From Rhipidocladum racemiflorum (taxonomy: Eukaryota; Streptophyta; Magnoliopsida; Poales; Poaceae): a stretch of DNA of 64,000 nucleotides. The DNA lies in assembly GCA_036346355.1 (NCBI GenBank), contig CM070592.1:33426467-33490466 (forward strand), read 5' to 3'. Positions within the stretch are counted from its first letter, which is position 1, and every line of letters starts with the position of its first letter. This document shows positions 29,274 to 39,822 of this stretch, in pieces. The translations under genes were made by a program, and so were the position numbers. The notes under the pieces were generated by a model. It worked only from the letters and a program-made list of their open reading frames with translations. It searched no databases and was not told the origin of the DNA.

Positions 29274-32177
29274 TGTGATACTATGGAATGTCGAGACTTT
29301 ATAATTTGTGATAATAGGTTATAAAATGTGGTAAAATGGGATAGGTTGGGGATTTTGCAACTAAAACCCTGAGATTTCACGTTTTAACGTGTTTCGGGCT
29401 GTTCCGGGCTTCCGGGCCTCTCCGAGGTCGATTTGGGCCTTGGGGGGAATTCGTGGGCCGGAGGTGGGGCACTTGGGCCCATGTGGGAGTAGTGGGGGGG
29501 CAGCACACCCTGCTGCCCTAGCCCCCACCCCTCCATTGCGCAGCCCCCATCCCCTCATCTCCCATCTCCTCCTCCCTCTAGCCCCTCCTCCTCTTCCTCC
29601 ACACCCCAAGCCGCACCACCCCTCCTCCTTGCGCCTCCTCCCCCACCACCACGTGCCCTTGCTGCGTCCCCCTCGCTGCCATGCCACGCCATGGTGCTGC
29701 CCTCCCCGGTAGGAGGATCCGCGACGAGGAGAACCGGTGGCCACGTCGCGTGGGGAGAGATCGGGTGGAGTTCGCGCGAAGGAGAGCGATCGATTCGTGG
29801 TTCTTCAAGAAGGTAATGGGGGAAACCTTTGGGGATTGATTAGATGCTGTGTAGTGGTGGATTATCATGTTTTTGGATCATGGGAGGTGCTGCCATGGGG
29901 TAGATTTGTTGAAAACTAGAGTTGTATTCGCGTTTTGGTTCGGGCAGATTGGGAACCCGAACTAGGGCAGGTGTTTTCGCCAATTTTGAGTTTGAATCTG
30001 ACCGTACGGACTTTTAGGAAGTTGTAGATAATTTCCTTATCTTTCTGTGCATATAAAGAACGTTAAAATCCGCCCAGCCGTTTGGGAGATATGGCCGTTT
30101 TACCGAGCGCTGTCAAATCTGTGACGAGATTGTGACAGTTCGTGTTCAACGTTAGATTAAACAACATTAGAGTCCGAATTAGTCTTTCCCTATAACTAGA
30201 AAAAGTTGGGAAATTTCCTAAGCTACGCGGGGATGTACTCGTTTATTCAATTTGGAGTTCTAGAACCGAAGTTATGCCCATTGGAAGGCTGCTGTCCCGA
30301 AGTGACAGATTTGCTGTTTTCTGATTTTCGGAGTTGTAAGCGAAGTCGGGTAGTGGGATTTATATGTGTGCTGTTTTGTGGACTCGATTTGAGTGTGTGG
30401 CACGTATTTGCAGGTGGTGTGCCTCCGGGAGTACCCTCTACGTCCCGCCACTCCGTCCCCCGCGGTTGAGGCAAGTGTAATGGAATGAGTAGAGAGTTGT
30501 AGGGTGTTTGATGATGAGATGCAATGGAATTTATGTTGAGTACTTATGCCATGCTTTATATGTTATCACCGATATGATGTCCTCATGCCATGATTTAAAT
30601 GCTTGCTGTTGTTATGATGTCCTCATGCCATGCTTGAGAAGGTTGCCGTTGGTATGTGTTTTGAGCTATCTTGATGTGATGCCATGAGACAATATGCAAG
30701 ATGTATTTAAGTACGTTGCTGTCCATTGTGCATACATGGCATATTTTCATGGCCGGCCGGTGAGATAAGTCATAACTATTCCGGTAGGGTCGGTGAGAAC
30801 AGTTATGACTAGTCCGGGGCTATTCTTTTGAGTAAGTCCTACATCGTGATTCCATCACCGAGGTGAATGGAAGCGAGTGATAGGCACCCTTCATCTTCGG
30901 GATGGAAGGGGGAAAAGGGTGCATGCCGACGGGTGTGCACTCAACCATACCGGTATGAGTATTCCAGAAGACATGTGCATTGCATTGCATGAATGAAATA
31001 CATAAATGAAGATGTTTATGAGATGGTGATGAGAGTACTCATGAGATGCTCATGAGATGAATAGCATGTTGTTTTAAAGGTTGTATATAATGTTAAATAT
31101 GATGTGTTGTGATATAACTGTGGAGACTGGAATGATGGTTTGTTGTCTTGATCCTTGTAATTTTATCGTGACTAGAGTTGGATTTATTTGGGAAACGTGT
31201 GTGGTTTTTGCGAGCGTTTCAAAAAGGTGAGTCTTATGATTGTTTCATAAGTGATTTTGTTGGTAAAATGTTCCCTGCTGGGAATGTGTTTCCTTTCTCT
31301 TTAAGAGAATTGGTAGTGGTTATTAGGCGTAGATGTTTGATTTGAGAGTTGATGCTATCTTCTGTTATTGGCTTTGGTTAAAATGCGATGTTTTGCACGC
31401 ATTGCGTGCAGTGGTTGTTGGGTTGTGATGCGATATGGTATTTTTCGGTTAACGCCGTCGTAGTTTATGAGAATTTGAGCAACCATCGATGTTGTTGGGT
31501 GTCAATCATGTGACAAAGAGAATGAAGTCTCTTTGTGAATGGTTAATGGGTATCGTGGTTTCATGACTAATAAATGGTGAAAAAGATTCATGACATCGTT
31601 TTCATAAGCATAAAAGAGTTGTTGAGCCAGGACGGTGAGGAAGTCATATAGAGATATATGACTAATCCGGAGTGCTCTTGAAGAATTCGCATTCGTGTTA
31701 TGAATCGAGATTTCCATTGCTCTCTAGCATGAAAAGGAATGAATGGATAAATGCTGGTATTTGGGTTATGTTATGCAAGGGATTTGAGTTTCCCTTTCTC
31801 TTCGAGAGTTTTTGTGGCAGTTCTCTTCCAAGATGTTGATTTTGGTTGTTTCCCTCATGTGTATCATGTGGGGTTATGGAGGGAGTTGTTTTAACTTCCT
31901 AGATTTAAATTGATGCTTATTATTTTGCTATCGATGCTTATTGATGTTTTAGTTGATGATTAGCTATCCTTATCGCTGCGTATGGATATCTCGTTTGTCT
32001 TACATATTGATATGATGCTATGTTGTTAAGTTTCATGCAAAAACAAAGGAGATGCTGTCAAAATTTCCAATTATTCCAAATGATTACTTGCTGTAATTTA
32101 CCTTAAATTATGGTATTAAATGTGTTATGGTCTATGTTTGGTGACATTCTGGGCTTAGTAAAAGCTGGGGTGTTACA
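29274..32177 (+). repeat. long 5' LTR (2.9 kb)
   Basis: Starts TGTGATACTATGG, with a C-rich block at 29500-29710, and ends AAGCTGGGGTGTTACA. Its last 1023 bp (31155-32177) equal 34711-35733 with a constant offset of 3556, hence no indels. Confidence 0.85.
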
Positions 32178-32193
32178 GTTGGTATCAGAGCGG
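32178..32193 (+). other. primer binding site
   Basis: GTTGGTATCAGAGCGG directly after the LTR; complementary to initiator tRNA-Met. Confidence 0.85.
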
Positions 32194-34710
32194 GCTGTAG
32201 GTCCCTGGAATGTGTATTTAGTGTCATACTATAGGTTCAACTAAAATATGAAGTGGGATAACCTAGAAACATGGCTTAGGTTTTACTTAAAACTTTGCCA
32301 TAGGATAGCAACATTAAAACTTGTGTAAGTGGAATAATTAATTTAAAACTTGACACACTCTGTTGCCTGATAGGAATGGGTATGGGTACCGTTGCTTTAC
32401 GCTTAAATGTTGTATTTAAGCTTTGGTGTTGAATGTTACATTTGGTAATATATGTTGCTATGTTTATGAAAGAATTGATTGTGTTGATACATTTGAGATT
32501 ATGTGGGTTGTGGTGCGAAAGGGTTTCGGTCACCTTCGTTGTTTGTAGTAATGTTGGGTTTGTGGTGTGGCGGTTAGTGCCATCACCGATGGACTTTTAA
32601 CCTCCTGTTGGGAGAGTGCTTATCCTTTCTGTCGTAGATTGGGTAGTTGGTTGGAGTCGAGTAGTAGAGTTGTGGATTGACCCTCCGAATTTCCTTTGCC
32701 GTTTTGATGAACGGTTTTGGTTGGTTTTTGGTTGGTTGAAATAAAAGAAAAAGTGTTCGGTTTTGGATGCTCATCGATAGTTCTTTTGGTGGTTTTGGTT
32801 TTGTCTTATTTGGTTGAAGACAAAAGAAGAATTTAGGGTTGCGCCTCTTTTGGTCGCCTTGCCAACTTTGACGCCCGACTTGTTGTTTGCCTTATAGAGA
32901 AACTTATAGATTGATTCTCGGGTTACCATTCTCCAATTTGAAAAGAAGTTATTGAAGTTTCGATAAAAAAAAAACCTAAGTCGCATGGATTTAGGTGTCA
33001 AGGTTTTGTCGGAAAGGATGTGGTTGATCGGTTGCTTTACGGAGAAAGTTTTCAATTTATTCTTGTGTTTGTCTTTCTTTGAGGTTTAAAAGAGTTATTG
33101 CGGTGTTGTGCCAGACCTTGTTGTCGGGGCCTAAGTGGTGTTTGATCGCAATGATGACTTGCTTGGGAATTCATCTTTGAAAAAAAAAACCGTTTGTTTC
33201 TTGAAAGTTTGAAGTTTGGGGTTATGGCCTTATCTGGAAAAAAAATTTGGTTAATCGCCGGGTTTTCCCTCTTGCAACCATCTTCCTTCGCGGAAGTTGT
33301 TGATCTCTAGAGTTGTGGAGTAGTTGCGTGTCTGCATTTGGGAATTTAAGAGTTGACTTCTCTTGTGATTTATGGTTGAGCTTTCCGAAAGGAAAGGTGT
33401 TTTGGGTGTTGTTCTTTTCTGGAGCAATTATGGTTTCCTTAAGAGTTGGGTGCGTGATTCACGCGGATGTTTAAGAAGTTAAGTGTATGACGAGAAGTTA
33501 GAGTTTTCGGATGATATGAGCTGGTGGTTTGGTTAAAGTGAATTTGTTGTTTGTTTAAAGATAAACTAAAATATTGTATTGATAAGAGATGATTAAACGA
33601 GACGTCAGGTGATCCAAGATGAAAGTTGATTAGTGGTGTGTGCAAAGTGATGCGGGTTATGGAATCTAATGGATGTTTGAGATTAGTTAGCATATAATGT
33701 CTCGGTTGATGAACTTGTTATAGCAAGAAGATGGTGTGAAATTCTGCCTATTGTAGCTGGTGGGTCAGTTAATATTGTGGGTCGACAATGTGACTTAAAA
33801 TTACGTGTAATCAATTAATGAGGATATATGGAATGATTGTAGGAAAGGTTGAATTATTCTTGACAGATGTCCTGCAGGATCCGTATTTATGAGGGATGTC
33901 TAGTGGAGATCGTGTCGCGTGGTTAGTATTAATTATTGGTGGAATGAATAGGTGATATGGAATATGTGACTTAGGGATTATACCCAGGGTAATTGTTGAT
34001 TACGCCGGAATAATTGTAAAGAGATGTGTGCTACGCTTGGGATAATAAGTTGCATGAATAATGGTTCGTCATGGTTAGTAGACCAAAAGTTGTTGATATG
34101 CGTCTTATGTTGGATTAATCGATAAGATAATTGTCTTTGGAGTTGTGAGAACGTGGTTCTCCTTGTTGATTGTCATACGATAGATATGGTCTATGGTTCG
34201 TTGGTAATATAATCAATTGTGGTTATATGAACAGTGAAAAGTGATTTTATTAAGAGCAGATGTTGTAGCTTGTGTGCAACAGTGTTGGATATCTCGGGTT
34301 TTGGGTGATTATGACATCCGTATTGGCTAAGAGTATTGGAATGCGAGTAATGGTGGGATTTGAGTCGAACTTTCTTTTGAAGGTTTATGGATTCAAATGA
34401 ATGTATAAATTTTCTGGGAGTGCCTGCCTCTTTGTTTAGGCGTCTTGATTAGTATGCAATAAAATCTTCCCCGATTAAGTGGCATTTTGTCAAGTTACAA
34501 ACTTGACTCCGATGATTGGAAATATGGATGAAAGAGTAGTATTTGAAGTAACCGGCTTATGGGTTCCAAATGTGGTGTGGTTTTGAACCATGCCAATCTT
34601 TGGATTTGGGTTAATCTGAGTATGGGTTAACACCCAAAGCATTGGAGTGGGACGCTCTCTTTAGCGTTCAACTGATTTATCTTTGGTAACCCTGGAGTTA
34701 AGCGCTTAAA
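32194..34710 (+). other. interior of the LARD-like element, no coding seen
   Basis: T/G-rich sequence with only short open frames and no gag, protease, RT or integrase motif. Its part 34063-34710 is related to 57237-57780, which also leads straight into the same LTR segment. Confidence 0.75.
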
Positions 34711-35733
34711 TTGTAATTTTATCGTGACTAGAGTTGGATTTATTTGGGAAACGTGTGTGGTTTTTGCGAGCGTTTCAAAAAGGTGAGTCTTATGATTGTT
34801 TCATAAGTGATTTTGTTGGTAAAATGTTCCCTGCTGGGAATGTGTTTCCTTTCTCTTTAAGAGAATTGGTAGTGGTTATTAGGCGTAGATGTTTGATTTG
34901 AGAGTTGATGCTATCTTCTGTTATTGGCTTTGGTTAAAATGCGATGTTTTGCACGCATTGCGTGCAGTGGTTGTTGGGTTGTGATGCGATATGGTATTTT
35001 TCGGTTAACGCCGTCGTAGTTTATGAGAATTTGAGCAACCATCGATGTTGTTGGGTGTCAATCATGTGACAAAGAGAATGAAGTCTCTTTGTGAATGGTT
35101 AATGGGTATCGTGGTTTCATGACTAATAAATGGTGAAAAAGATTCATGACATCGTTTTCATAAGCATAAAAGAGTTGTTGAGCCAGGACGGTGAGGAAGT
35201 CATATAGAGATATATGACTAATCCGGAGTGCTCTTGAAGAATTCGCATTCGTGTTATGAATCGAGATTTCCATTGCTCTCTAGCATGAAAAGGAATGAAT
35301 GGATAAATGCTGGTATTTGGGTTATGTTATGCAAGGGATTTGAGTTTCCCTTTCTCTTCGAGAGTTTTTGTGGCAGTTCTCTTCCAAGATGTTGATTTTG
35401 GTTGTTTCCCTCATGTGTATCATGTGGGGTTATGGAGGGAGTTGTTTTAACTTCCTAGATTTAAATTGATGCTTATTATTTTGCTATCGATGCTTATTGA
35501 TGTTTTAGTTGATGATTAGCTATCCTTATCGCTGCGTATGGATATCTCGTTTGTCTTACATATTGATATGATGCTATGTTGTTAAGTTTCATGCAAAAAC
35601 AAAGGAGATGCTGTCAAAATTTCCAATTATTCCAAATGATTACTTGCTGTAATTTACCTTAAATTATGGTATTAAATGTGTTATGGTCTATGTTTGGTGA
35701 CATTCTGGGCTTAGTAAAAGCTGGGGTGTTACA
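34711..35733 (+). repeat. 3' copy of LTR end (1023 bp)
   Basis: Matches 31155-32177 without length difference; the embedded 71-codon frame is the same in both. It lacks the first 1.9 kb of the 5' LTR. Confidence 0.88.
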
Positions 35734-35738
35734 GATTG

Positions 35739-37520
35739 AGAAAACAATGATGGCTCACAGGAACCTGTCATCCGGGTATGTCGCGAACATCATGTACGCA
35801 GAGATAGTGGAGAACCTGAGTTTTGAGTCCCGTGCTATTATACGAGCAATCGAGAACAGATATCAGTACACAATTAGCTATGGGAAGGCATGGAGGGCAA
35901 AACAGAAGGCCTTAGACATGAGGTTTGGGAAGTTTGAAGACTCGTACCACAATCTACCCGCACTGCTCAGTTGCATTCAAGGAAGAAATCCTGGCACTTA
36001 CTATGATTATCAAGACTGTTTGTCAATTAAGTGGCCAACTAAAAGGCATCTAAGGAGAGTGTTCTTCGCATTCGGAGCTTGCACCAAGGCATTCTATCAC
36101 TGTCATCCATTGTTGTGCGTGGACGGTACATTCTTGACCGGAAAATACATAGGGCAAATATTGACAGCTGTGGGCGTTGATGAAAACAACCAGATTCTGC
36201 TTGTTGCATTCGCCTTTGTAGAAAGCTAGAACTATGAGAGTTGGCTATGGTTCCTACGGAACTTGAAGATAGGGGTGGTCAAAACTCGTCAAGATGTGTG
36301 TGTGTGCTGCATGACAGGTCTGCTTAGTGCAATCAACCAGTTGCAAACAGGGGCAGAGGAGCCATTTCCATGGCCTGACTTGCAGAGCCGATGGTGCATG
36401 AGGCATTTGGGTGCAAACTTCAACAAGCAATTCAGGAACAAGGAACTCATGAATATGTTCAAAAGTCTATGTAAGCAGAACCAAGAGAGCAAGTTCTGGA
36501 CTCTGTGGAAAAATATTGATGAGCTAATAAGAAAACACAAAGAAGAGCAAGCGAACAAGACTACTGGCAGCGAAACACACGATGAGGCGGAGCCTCTTTC
36601 CCCCCTGCCAACATAAGATGATGCGACTAATTGTCGTCGAAAGCAAAGGCCAATCAAATGTTTCTCGGACTGGATCAAGCACGAACCGAAAGAAAAGTGG
36701 ACACTGTTACATGACACACATGGTGCCAGATACGGTGTGATGACCAGTAACTTTGTAGAAGTTTACAACTGGGTAATGAGAGGGATGAGGTGTCTCCCAT
36801 TGGTGGGAATTGTTGAGGGAGTGCTGCGGGGCACAACGAAGTACTTCATCAACAGACATCAAGCTGCTGAGATAGTGATGAGAGATGAGAAATTCCTGTA
36901 CTCTTCCATGATCAGTAAATACATGGATGAGAAGTGTTAGAAGGCGGCCAAGCATAGAGCTATAAAAGTTGGTGCACGAACACTGCGCTTCGAGGTGATC
37001 TGCAAGGATAAAGGATTCGTGGAACCAACCAGAAGGTTGTCATCCAGGAGTGCATAATACAGGCTGATTGCAAATGCTCGTGTAACAAGCCCACCTTTTG
37101 CATAGGCCGTGTTCTCATTTGATAGCCGAATGTGCTTTATTTGCAATGCAACCTGGTACATATCTATCTAAATATTTTAGGAAGGAATGGGTGCTGGCAA
37201 CTTGGAGCGAGGAGCTTTATGTTTATAGTGTTGTGGGTTCTTTCACCACAACTCCTAGTGCTCATGAAAGGTTCTGAGTACCTGATTTTAATGCAAGAAG
37301 ATGGAAAGTAGAGCGTTGAAAGACAAGGCATATCAGAAATGACATGGATGAGTCAGAAGCTGGCAAACGCGTGAAGAAATGTTCATTGTGCAAGGAAACA
37401 TGGCATACGTTTAAGAATTGCCATGCACAAAATGAAGTAGATGAAGGAGGAGATGGCAATCCGACGGTGGGGGATGGATCGTCCTCTGCGAGGAGTGCTG
37501 CACAACGCCAACGTACCACA
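35739..37520 (+). pseudogene. MULE transposase, catalytic and C-terminal part
   Basis: It continues the split gene: IEKTMMAHRNLSSGYVANIM, then the MULE catalytic domain (HPLLCVDGTFLTGKYIGQIL...AFAFVES). A TAG at 36227-36229 replaces a Glu codon before NYESWLWFLRNLK. Further on are WCMRHLGANFNKQFRNKELM, a frame with KHEPKEKWTLLHDTHGARYG, a broken SWIM zinc finger (ADCKCSCNKPTFC near 37060) and a CCHC knuckle whose usual Gly is Trp (CSLCKETWHTFKNC). Stops and frameshifts are numerous. The N-terminal part is at 28302-29268. Confidence 0.85.
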
Positions 37521-37780
37521 TGAGAAGCAATTTAATCGCAATTTAATCGATGTAATGTGTGTTGTGTGAACCCTGTGTGTAAGCATGTTGCATGTGACTG
37601 TGAGTGTTGTGCATTGACAAATTATTGTAACTATTTCATTATATTTATGATGTTTGAACAATTTTATGTTCATATTTGTTATAAGATTGAACATATTGTT
37701 GTGATGCTTCTATAGTTTTTCGTACGCTTTTGTTTCTATATGCATTTTAATTATAACTCTCATTTTTGTAATTTGCAGAC

Positions 37781-37933
37781 ATGGCTGATCAGCCCGGAGA
37801 TGACAAGTGGCCCTTCGAGTTGCTGGATCTGGTCGTTGATGGTCGTCACCGTGCTCACTTCGCCACTGCTTTTCCAGATGAGGGAGGAGATCATGTGCAG
37901 CTCAGCGTCCTTCGACCGAGGAGAAAGTGCTAA
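37781..37933 (+). pseudogene. exon-like frame downstream of MULE transposase
   Basis: After an acceptor-like TTTGCAG at 37773-37779 the frame reads MADQPGDDKWPFELLDLVVD and GRHRAHFATAFPDEGGDHVQ before a stop. Some grass MULEs carry a plant mobile domain gene here, and this could be the start of one. I cannot confirm a domain. A copia remnant cuts it. Confidence 0.35.
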
Positions 37934-37980
37934 ATTGCGCCATGGCTCCTAATCGCAAGATTAGATCTAGAGCTAACCTT

Positions 37981-38590
37981 GTTTTGATACCAATTGAAGG
38001 ATCGTTGGCGCTAAAAACCCCTAAATAGAGTCTAGAAACACTAATCAACACTAAACAGCGAAAGAAATAATTAAACAGTACTAAACCAAGAGATTAAAAC
38101 AAGAAAATCAGTCACAATATGAGAGAGATCATATACCTAAATCACCAATCCTTATTGCACAATGACGTTCCTTTACATGATAGCACAAATCGTCACCTGA
38201 TCACCTCTAACCTCTCTTTTTCCTTCTCTTTCTCTGTTGCCTAGAATCGCATCAATTACTCTATCTCCCCCACAGTAACCTTGCAACGATCCATGTAATC
38301 TCACCTTTCTCTGGTGAAAGACTACGGCTACTGGCCGTGACGCTCGGCCCAGCACGTTGATCTTCCAGCCGCCACGAGCCAATGAATGATGCCTCCGACT
38401 CCCTACCTTCGTACGCACCACACTCATAGGGAAGCCCTCACGTTCATCCTTTTTCTCTGTTGCACGAAGGTTCTACGCCACCCTTCCCAATTGATTTATT
38501 GGAAACCCTCACTTTTATTGCCAAAACGTCCTGCATGACAACCATATATATACGCATATACATGGTCCTTATTGTTTGCCTTCTCTCACA
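37981..38590 (-). mobile_element. LTR and primer site of a minus-strand retrotransposon fragment
   Basis: On the minus strand the LTR runs TGTGAGAGAAGG (38590) to CGATCCTTCA (37995), 596 bp. ATTGGTATCAAAAC, a primer-site-like sequence, follows. Nothing of gag-pol remains. The 5' limit is inferred from the TG...CA ends only. Confidence 0.55.
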
Positions 38591-38721
38591 ATTTCATTTT
38601 TTTCCTAGTTTACCATTCACATAATTACAATGCATACAAAAAATTGTTAGGATAACTTATTTTTATAGCTTACATGTGTGCAAACCAGTATTTCCCTTAC
38701 CAGTTTTGCTTAATATACGTG

Positions 38722-39186
38722 TGTGGAATACATGGGTCCTGGGTATCTGCGCGGCAGGCTGCAAGGGCCAACCAAGAAGGGATGGGCCGAGTCAGTTGCA
38801 TGAGATCGGACACCACACGGGACGTCAACACCGTACCTAACAAGGAAGGTCAGAGGATGGCAACCGATTCTTGTTAGGAAAGATACGATTGTAAGCGTGT
38901 CCAATTAGAAAGGCTAGGGGTAGAATCCTACCTTATAATGAATCGGGATTCCCCCCTTGTAACCGACTTGGATCCTTCCGTCACCTCCCTTTATAAGGGG
39001 GGCGATCCTTGGAGGCAAGGCACAACACGTGAGAAACATTTTACTCATAATCCTAGAACACAAGACTAGGGTATTACCTCCACCGTCGAGGTTCTGAATA
39101 TGTATAAACCCTTGTCTTGTGTTACCATTGAGTTTGGATCAAGCGCATAGACCTATATTCATTATTGCCAACACCAAACGTCAACA
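38722..39186 (+). mobile_element. Tat-family solo LTR
   Basis: 465 bp, TGTGGAATACATGGG...CACCAAACGTCAACA. It shares the order and wording of the LTR at 25944: TATA region CTTTATAAGGGG, then GACTAGGGTATTACCTCC, TTGTGTTACCATTGAG and CATTATTGCC. Flanking 5-mers (ACGTG and GCATG) do not match, so no intact target duplication is present. Confidence 0.72.
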
Positions 39187-39303
39187 GCATGTAACATAAA
39201 ATTGATGTTCTGTACGATTTAGGACCAAATTTAATTATATGTATCACTCTCTTTTAAAAATTGGTTGTAACGTATGAACACTTTACTATTAAACTAATAA
39301 AAG

Positions 39304-39822
39304 TGTTGCGAAACAGATCGTTCACCTACATCAATCAACGGCACGCCAAAGCAATCACACGAATGGGAGTAGAAACACAAGAGGAAGCACACGCAAGTAG
39401 GGACAAAGCTCTCTCTTTATTAGATTGATCAACCTTAAAAACTGTACAAGGCAATGCCCTATATATATATAGTGGAGAGCCCTTAGAGATTAGTTCGGAT
39501 TCGCACATCAAATGGATAGAGTCCTTCTCTACAGGGATACAGATTCTATCCATATCATAACACTCCCCCTAGGGCGAATACCGCATAATGCACATGTCTC
39601 ATTAAAAACTCCTGCCAAAACCCAGTGGGAAAAAGGGATGGAGAAAAGAGTACATTGCACTCGCACTCCGTGTTACACTAGTTGACTCATTAAAAACCTT
39701 CATGTGAGAAAACTTCAAGAAAACTCACGAAAGAAAAAAGTGCACAACTTATAACCTTCAGGATATAAACTATGATCTTCAAGATCGAGCAAAAGGGGTT
39801 ATGGTTTAGGGTTTACTCCCCC
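39304..39822 (-). mobile_element. minus-strand LTR with polypurine tract, retrotransposon 3' end
   Basis: On the minus strand the tract AGGGGGAG (39570-39563) precedes TGTTATGATATGG (39562) and the LTR ends GTTTCGCAACA at 39304 (259 bp). TATATATATAGGGC lies within. The sequence to 39822 is read as the element's 3' interior; no pol motif is visible. Confidence 0.62.

Larger units (their letters stand above)
29274..35733 (+). mobile_element. non-coding LTR retrotransposon (LARD-like) inside the MULE gene
   Basis: It begins TGTGATACTATGG, ends GGGGTGTTACA and is flanked by the 5-bp duplication GATTG (29269-29273 and 35734-35738). Removing it rejoins the MULE codons HSCM and IEKTM in frame. The 5' LTR is followed by a primer site. 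About 2.5 kb of interior (32178-34710) shows no gag or pol. The last 1023 bp repeat the end of the 5' LTR. Confidence 0.9.
27087..37950 (+). mobile_element. Mutator-like element (MULE) with nested insertions
   Basis: The unit starts with a hairpin-rich segment, holds a MuDR/MULE transposase gene in pieces (28302-29268 and 35739-37520) and a further exon-like frame (37781-37933). A Tourist MITE and a 6.5-kb LTR element are inserted in it. Exact termini and a 9-bp duplication were not found, and the right end is cut by a copia LTR, so limits are approximate. Confidence 0.72.

Noticed and set aside
29361..29744. 127-codon minus frame and 107-codon plus frame
   Set aside because: Both are in the C-rich block of an LTR that is repeated in type at 41.2-41.6 kb; no protein pattern.
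31502..31717. 71-codon minus frame duplicated at 35058-35273
   Set aside because: The duplication is the LTR repeat itself; identity of the frame reflects LTR copying, not a conserved gene.
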